9,764 nucleotides of DNA from Oscillospiraceae bacterium. GTDB taxonomy: Bacteria; Bacillota; Clostridia; Oscillospirales; Oscillospiraceae. The notes under the pieces were generated by a model that saw nothing but the letters and a program-made list of their open reading frames with translations, had not been told where the DNA came from and searched no databases. Made by a program: the position numbers and the translations under genes. Shown here one piece after another: positions 5,935-9,764 of this stretch (its first letter is position 1; every line of letters begins with the position of its first letter). The stretch lies in assembly GCA_029065305.1 (NCBI GenBank), contig JAIEIQ010000376.1, forward strand, positions 1 through 9,764, in the 5' to 3' direction.

Positions 5935-7305
5935 TTACAGCATCCCGCCCATGATGGACAGCATCAGACTGCCCAGAATCAGGATGATCGCGCCGCCCAG
6001 GCGGGAGGAGATCTGGGCGAAGGGCATCAGCTCCATCCGGTCGGCGGCGGAGAGGACCGCCACATCGCCGGTGCCGCCCATGTTGGCCATGCACAGGCCG
6101 GCGGTGATAGCGGCCTCCACAGGGTAGAAGCCCACCAGCCTGCCGATGAGGCCCGCGCCGATGACCGCGCCCACGCAGGTGAGCAGGCACAGCAGCAGGT
6201 AGGTCAGGCTGAAGGAGGAGATGACCACGTCCAGGCTCAGATAGCACAGGCCGATGCCCACCATCAGGGCGCTGGTCAGGTTCTTCATGATGAACTGGAA
6301 CCACTGGTAGCAGGCGATCTCAATGGGCTCGGGGATGATGTTGAAGATCTTGCAGACAGCCACGGAGATGATCATCCAGGCGTAGGCGTGGATGTTCACA
6401 GCGGGGACCAGGGCGCTCCAGGCCTTTGCCACGATGAAGCCCCAGGCGAAGAAGGAGGTGGAGGTGAAGAGGCCGATGCCCAGGTTGGTGACGCTGATCT
6501 TGTCCCGCTTGGCCTGCATCTCGGGGCTGATCTCCAGCTCAGAGGCGTCAGCCACGCCGCTGCGCATGAGGGCGCCCTGGCCGTTCCACTTCCTGTCCAC
6601 CAGGATCTTGACGATAATGCCCGCCAGGACGATGGAGGTGGCGTTGCCGATGGCTACGGCGGGGTTCATGATGGAGATGGCCTCCTCCGCCGTCATGGTG
6701 CCGGTGGACTCAAAAATCTTGCTCAGGGGCACCGCACCGGCGCCCATGCCGCCGCCCATGATGGGCAGAGCGATGAGCAGCAGGGCCCGCACCGCGCCGA
6801 AGCCGGTGACCACGCCGCCCAGCACCGCCAGGCCGAAGGCCACCACGATGCCGCCGAAGATGGCGGGGAAGTAGCGGGCTGCGGCCTTCATCAGAAGCTT
6901 CCGGTTCATGCCCAGGATGGAGCCGGTGATCAGGGCCGCGATGTAGAAGTCCAGGAACGCGCCGGTGGGCTTGAAGAAGCTCTCGATATTCTTCATCAGG
7001 GTGGCGGTGTAGGTCACGCCCTCGGCATTGGCGGGGTTGAAGAGGTCGAACACGCCGAAGAAGTTCACATACCGCAGGATGCCCATGCCGAAGATGATGA
7101 CAATGGCCCCGCCGCCCAGATAGGAGCGGACGATGGGCAGCTTGTCGCCGATCTCCTGGAGAATGGTGCCGAACACGATCATGAACGCGAAGCACCCGGC
7201 CATGCCGGCGGGCAGCACGCCCACCATCGTAGCCAGCAGAACCAGAACGGAGAAGATCGCGAAGTAGTACCAGGGCATGTTAAAGAGCTTGTAGGTGTTT
7301 TTCAT
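5935..7305 (-). CDS. 2-hydroxycarboxylate transporter family protein (malate/citrate carrier)
   Basis: Secondary carrier of the 2HCT family (CitS, CitP, MleP, MaeN), moving malate, citrate or lactate across the membrane with Na+ or H+ or by exchange. The protein is 456 residues with 11 or so hydrophobic segments, beginning at residue ~12. The two re-entrant-loop signatures are present, one per half: PIMGGGMGAGAVPLS (181-195) and NMGGTGDVAVLSAADRM (408-424). The family arginine in SSRLGG (Arg435) and the YQWFQFIMKNLTSALMVGIG region are also present. The ATG (complement of 7303-7305) has AAGGAGG (complement of 7314-7320) 8 nt upstream. It lies 52 nt after the malic-enzyme gene with no terminator between, so the pair is an operon. 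Malate is the likely substrate because of the neighbouring enzyme, as for MaeN of Bacillus; citrate cannot be excluded from sequence alone. Confidence 0.92.
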   Translation of the reverse strand: MKNTYKLFNMPWYYFAIFSVLVLLATMVGVLPAGMAGCFAFMIVFGTILQEIGDKLPIVRSYLGGGAIVIIFGMGILRYVNFFGVFDLFNPANAEGVTYTATLMKNIESFFKPTGAFLDFYIAALITGSILGMNRKLLMKAAARYFPAIFGGIVVAFGLAVLGGVVTGFGAVRALLLIALPIMGGGMGAGAVPLSKIFESTGTMTAEEAISIMNPAVAIGNATSIVLAGIIVKILVDRKWNGQGALMRSGVADASELEISPEMQAKRDKISVTNLGIGLFTSTSFFAWGFIVAKAWSALVPAVNIHAYAWMIISVAVCKIFNIIPEPIEIACYQWFQFIMKNLTSALMVGIGLCYLSLDVVISSFSLTYLLLCLLTCVGAVIGAGLIGRLVGFYPVEAAITAGLCMANMGGTGDVAVLSAADRMELMPFAQISSRLGGAIILILGSLMLSIMGGML

Positions 7306-7357
7306 TCAGTTTTCCTCCTTTTTGTTGACAGATGGCAGAAACACACACAGGATCGGC

Positions 7358-8530
7358 TCAGATCCGGGCGACGCCGGAGTCCTTCGCGGCCTTGGCGACA
7401 GCCTTGGCTACGGCGGGGCCCACCCGCTTGTCGAAGGCCTTGGGGATGATATAGTCCGCGCTCAGCTCCTCGTCGGAGATCAGCTCCGCCAGAGCCGCCG
7501 CCGCCGCCATCTTCATCTCCTCGTTGATGTCGCTGGCCCGGACGTCGAAGGTCCCCCGGAAGATCCCGGGGAAGGCCAGCACGTTGTTGATCTGGTTGGG
7601 GAAGTCGCTGCGGCCCGTGGCAATCACCGCCGCCCCGCCGGCCTTGGCGTCCTCGGGGAAGATCTCCGGGGTGGGGTTGGCGCAGGCGAAGATCACGGCG
7701 TCCTTTGCCATGGTCTTGACCATCTCCGTGGTGACGGTGCCGGGCGCGGAGACGCCGATGAACACGTCGGCGCCCGCCAGCATGTCGGCCAGGGAGCCGG
7801 CCTTTTTCTCCAGGTTTGTCACCTGGGCCATCTCCTCCTTGATCCAGTTCAGGCCCTCCCGGCCGGCGTAGATCGCGCCCTTCCGGTCGCACATGGTCAC
7901 GTGCTTGAACCCGGCGGAGAGCAGGAGCCGGACGATGGAGATGGCCGCAGCGCCGGCACCGGAGGTGACGATTTTCACGTCCTCTTTCTTCTTGCCCACC
8001 ACCTTCAGCGCGTTGGTCAGCCCCGCCAGGGTGATGACAGCGGTGCCGTGCTGGTCGTCGTGGAAGATGGGGATGTCGCACTTTTCCTTGAGCTTTCGCT
8101 CGATCTCAAAGCACCGGGGGGCGGCGATGTCCTCCAGGTTGATGCCGCCGAAGCTGCCGCTCATGAGGTAGACGGCGTTGACGAACTCGTCCACATCCTG
8201 GGTCTTCACGCACAGAGGGAAGGCGTCCACCCCGCCGAAGGCCTTGAAGAGCACGCACTTGCCCTCCATGACGGGCATGCCGGCCTCGGGGCCGATGTCC
8301 CCCAGCCCCAGCACAGCGGAGCCGTCGGTGATGACGGCGCACAGGTTGTGGCGGCGGGTGAGCTCATAGCTCTTGCTCACGTCCTTCTGGATCTCCAGGC
8401 AGGGCTGGGCAACGCCCGGGGTGTAGGCCAGGGACAGGTCCTCCCTGCTCTCCACAGGCACGGTGGCGATGACCTCGATCTTCCCCCTCCACTCCTCGTG
8501 GAGCCGCAGGGATTCCTTTGCATAATCCAT
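7358..8530 (-). CDS. Malic enzyme, probably NAD-dependent (oxaloacetate-decarboxylating)
   Basis: Catalyses oxidative decarboxylation of L-malate to pyruvate and CO2, reducing NAD(P)+, in the cytoplasm. The ATG (complement of 8528-8530) is chosen over longer upstream frames because AAGGAGG (complement of 8540-8546) lies 9 nt upstream and short bacterial malic enzymes start just before this point. The 390-residue length fits the short clostridial/bacillar form without a phosphotransacetylase domain. Visible: LAYTPGVAQPC with catalytic Tyr36; LGLGDIGPEAGMPVMEGK with catalytic Lys91; metal ligands in INLEDI (130-135) and FHDDQHGTA (156-164); Rossmann GAGAAA (191-196) with Asp215-Arg216 at the second strand end, which favours NAD; ANPTPEIFPEDA; and TGRSDFPNQINNVLAFPG near the end. 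It is first in the minus-strand operon with the carrier. Cofactor choice is inferred. Confidence 0.95.
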   Translation of the reverse strand: MDYAKESLRLHEEWRGKIEVIATVPVESREDLSLAYTPGVAQPCLEIQKDVSKSYELTRRHNLCAVITDGSAVLGLGDIGPEAGMPVMEGKCVLFKAFGGVDAFPLCVKTQDVDEFVNAVYLMSGSFGGINLEDIAAPRCFEIERKLKEKCDIPIFHDDQHGTAVITLAGLTNALKVVGKKKEDVKIVTSGAGAAAISIVRLLLSAGFKHVTMCDRKGAIYAGREGLNWIKEEMAQVTNLEKKAGSLADMLAGADVFIGVSAPGTVTTEMVKTMAKDAVIFACANPTPEIFPEDAKAGGAAVIATGRSDFPNQINNVLAFPGIFRGTFDVRASDINEEMKMAAAAALAELISDEELSADYIIPKAFDKRVGPAVAKAVAKAAKDSGVARI

Positions 8531-8616
8531 AATAAAGTTCCTCCTTACACCATATTCGACAGGAAACACGGCACGATTTGCACAAGGAAAACTATCTGCC
8601 CCTGAGCTTCCATTGT

Positions 8617-8629
8617 CATTTTCACTATA
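8617..8629 (-). promoter_or_regulatory. Predicted promoter of the malic enzyme-carrier operon
   Basis: The minus strand has a good -10 TATAGT (complement of 8624-8629), giving a predicted start near 8617 and an ~87-nt leader. The spacer upstream is A-rich and no good -35 is found at 16-18 nt (only TGTTGG or TTGGGA). A strong -10 with a poor -35 is usual for promoters that need an activator. This fits control by a two-component response regulator binding the repeats just upstream. Confidence 0.6.
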
Positions 8630-8654
8630 CCTTGTTTTTGACAATCCCAACATG

Positions 8655-8694
8655 CTTTGGAAACTAATCTAAGACTTTTGAAAGTAAAAAAAGC
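8655..8694. promoter_or_regulatory. 20-bp-period direct repeat, likely response-regulator binding site
   Basis: Two tandem copies of a CTTTkGAAAsTAA core start at 8655 and 8675, exactly 20 bp apart, and 14 of 20 positions agree over the full unit. The copies are centred about 40 and 60 bp upstream of the predicted malic-enzyme start, overlapping the position of the weak -35. Two helical turns of spacing on an activator-dependent promoter is what a dimeric response regulator would use. The regulator itself is not in the window. The role is inferred. Confidence 0.55.
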
Positions 8695-8746
8695 AAATCA
8701 TCCCGGCGGCGGACTGGCAAATGGGGCGGGAAAGGGGTCAAGGGAT

Positions 8747-8777
8747 GGTTGCAACCGGCGGTGGGGCGTGTTAAAAT
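8747..8777 (+). promoter_or_regulatory. Promoter of the sensor kinase gene with palindrome on the -35 box
   Basis: -35 TTGCAA (8749-8754), 17-nt spacer, extended -10 TGTTAAAAT (TG at 8769-8770, TAAAAT at 8772-8777). Predicted start near 8784, giving a leader of about 31 nt. The -35 lies wholly within the perfect 10-bp palindrome GGTTGCAACC (8747-8756), which could be an operator. It points away from the malic-enzyme promoter, about 165 bp between predicted starts. Confidence 0.72.
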
Positions 8778-8814
8778 AGCGGAAAGAAATCCGGAGCCAG
8801 GGGAGGGACGCGGC

Positions 8815-9764
8815 GTGGAGAGACGGCGGAAGCAGCAGCGTGGGCTGGGGCAGATCTTTCTGCGGCTGCTGGTGTGGACCTGTCTGGCGTGGCTGGCCCT
8901 GCTGGGCGTGACCCTCTCGCTGACCCTCAATCAGACCCTCTCCAATCTGACGGAGAAGATGGAGAGCGATCTGACCGCCACCGCCGCCTCCCTGGCGGGG
9001 AGCCGGATGGTCCGGGAGGCCCTGGAGCAGGGCCGGTGCCCGGCGGCGCTGGCGGAGTATTTGGACGCGCTGGTGGACATCACCTCGGATCTGGATGTGC
9101 TCACCATCGCCCGGGCGGACTCAGTGCGGGTCTACCACGTGGTGCCGGAGCGGATCGGGCAGCTGTTCGTGGGCGGCGACCAGGGCCGGGCCCTGGCCGG
9201 GGAGGCGTACCTCTCCGAGGGAGTGGGCACCATGGGACGCCAGCGCCGGGCCTTCTGCCCCGTCTTTGACGGGGATGGGCAGGTGGCCGGCTTCGTCATG
9301 GCCAGCGCCACCATGGACCGCATCCAGATCATGCGCCGGGAGATTGTGACGGCCTATCTGCGCCTGGCGGCTGTGCTGGCCCTGGCCACCCTGGCGGCGG
9401 CGGGAGGGCTGACGCTGTTTCTGCGGCGGCTGCTCCACGGCTTCAGCCCCGAGGAGCTGGTGCGCACCTACCTGACCCAGAACGAGGTGCTGGGGGATCT
9501 GGACGAGGGGATCGTCGCCGCGGACAGCCAGGGCGTTGTACAGCTGGTGAACCGGGCGGCGGAGGCCATGCTGGGCCAGCGGGCGGAGCGGCTGGAGGGG
9601 GAGCGGCTGGACAAGCTCCTCCGGGACGAGGCGGGGGGAGCCTGCTGGAGAAGCGGCGGGAGAATGCCCGGACCTCCCGGCCCAATATTCTCTGCACCGC
9701 CGTTCCCCAGGAGGAGGGGGACGCCGGCCCGGGGCCCCCCGGCTTCTGAAGGACCGGAGCGAGG
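8815..9764 (+). CDS. CitA/DcuS-type sensor histidine kinase, 3'-truncated by window edge, two apparent frameshifts
   Basis: Membrane sensor kinase for di/tricarboxylates, N-terminal part only. GTG start at 8815, with AGGGGAGGG (8799-8807) 7 nt upstream. Membrane segment 1 spans residues ~12-36. The extracytoplasmic PAS-like (sCache) sensor spans ~39-178. Its signature R105-V-Y-H108, then PERIGQLFVGGDQGRAL, SEGVGTMG and RAFCPVFD, matches the ligand-binding region of CitA/DcuS/MalK. Membrane segment 2 is ~180-204. A cytoplasmic PAS domain begins ~218 (LDEGIVAADSQGVVQLVNRAAEAMLG). The frame stays open to the right edge, but after residue ~275 it turns into a Pro/Arg/Gly-rich shadow. Plausible kinase sequence continues in another frame (SLLEKRRENARTSRPNILC, from 9639) and then a third (RLLKDRSE, from 9740). 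Each shift equals one missing base in a 6-nt run (G 9633-9638, C 9735-9740). The histidine-kinase core lies beyond the window. Either sequencing error or a pseudogene. Confidence 0.82.
   Translation, partial: MERRRKQQRGLGQIFLRLLVWTCLAWLALLGVTLSLTLNQTLSNLTEKMESDLTATAASLAGSRMVREALEQGRCPAALAEYLDALVDITSDLDVLTIARADSVRVYHVVPERIGQLFVGGDQGRALAGEAYLSEGVGTMGRQRRAFCPVFDGDGQVAGFVMASATMDRIQIMRREIVTAYLRLAAVLALATLAAAGGLTLFLRRLLHGFSPEELVRTYLTQNEVLGDLDEGIVAADSQGVVQLVNRAAEAMLGQRAERLEGERLDKLLRDEAGGACWRSGGRMPGPPGPIFSAPPFPRRRGTPARGPPASEGPER

Noticed and set aside
5857..7449. Long plus-strand frame (530 codons) opposite the carrier
   Set aside because: Rich in His, Asp, Gly and Gln with no hydrophobic core or recognisable motif; a codon-bias shadow of the well-supported carrier gene on the other strand.
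7295..8605. Plus-strand frame (436 codons) opposite malic enzyme
   Set aside because: Same antisense composition artefact; malic enzyme has all its catalytic motifs on the minus strand.
8531..8653. N-terminal extension of malic enzyme to 8653
   Set aside because: It would run across the predicted promoter, and the strong ribosome binding site serves the ATG at 8530.
8664..8930. Minus-strand frame of 88 codons over the divergent spacer
   Set aside because: Overlaps the regulatory repeats, the kinase promoter and the kinase start; composition is Arg/Ser/Pro-rich with no recognisable motif.

Overview
The window is about 9.8 kb of GC-rich DNA (by eye over 60% G+C) from a Gram-positive, spore-forming Clostridia lineage. 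The best guess is a gut Oscillospiraceae of the Flavonifractor/Oscillibacter type. This rests on the gene order scpA-scpB-DUF2953-gerW(ytfJ)-dacF-rluB, on strong AGGAGG ribosome binding sites, and on GTG/TTG starts. No tRNA, rRNA, CRISPR array, insertion sequence or phage gene was seen.

Left part (1-4325, plus strand): a housekeeping and sporulation cluster. It holds the 3' end of scpA and all of scpB (kleisin and winged-helix subunits of the SMC condensin), a DUF2953 membrane protein (YtfI-like), a GerW/YtfJ-family spore protein, a secreted D-Ala-D-Ala carboxypeptidase (DacF type) and a 16S/23S pseudouridine synthase of the RluB/RsuA family. A hairpin terminator follows dacF and a second follows rluB. 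scpB and the DUF2953 gene overlap by 95 nt in different frames.

Middle (4323-5280, minus strand): a stand-alone degV gene (fatty-acid-binding FakB-like family) with its own near-consensus sigma-A promoter, convergent with rluB.

Right part (5304-9764): a malate-use module. On the minus strand a likely operon runs malic enzyme -> 2-hydroxycarboxylate (malate/citrate type) carrier -> small zinc-ribbon membrane protein of unknown function, ending at a 13-bp-stem hairpin. Divergent from it, on the plus strand, is a CitA/DcuS-type sensor histidine kinase whose extracytoplasmic domain keeps the carboxylate-binding family signature. The 284-bp divergent spacer carries a promoter on each side. A 20-bp-period direct repeat lies upstream of the malic-enzyme promoter and looks like a response-regulator site. 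A perfect 10-bp palindrome lies on the -35 box of the kinase promoter. The layout parallels the MalK/MalR-maeN-malic enzyme regulon of Bacillus: the kinase senses external malate or a related acid, its partner regulator (outside the window) switches on uptake, and malic enzyme converts malate to pyruvate.

The kinase reading frame appears broken twice near the right edge, each time by what looks like one missing base in a 6-nt G or C run. No wholly novel system was recognised. The least-explained element is the zinc-ribbon membrane protein at the end of the malate operon.
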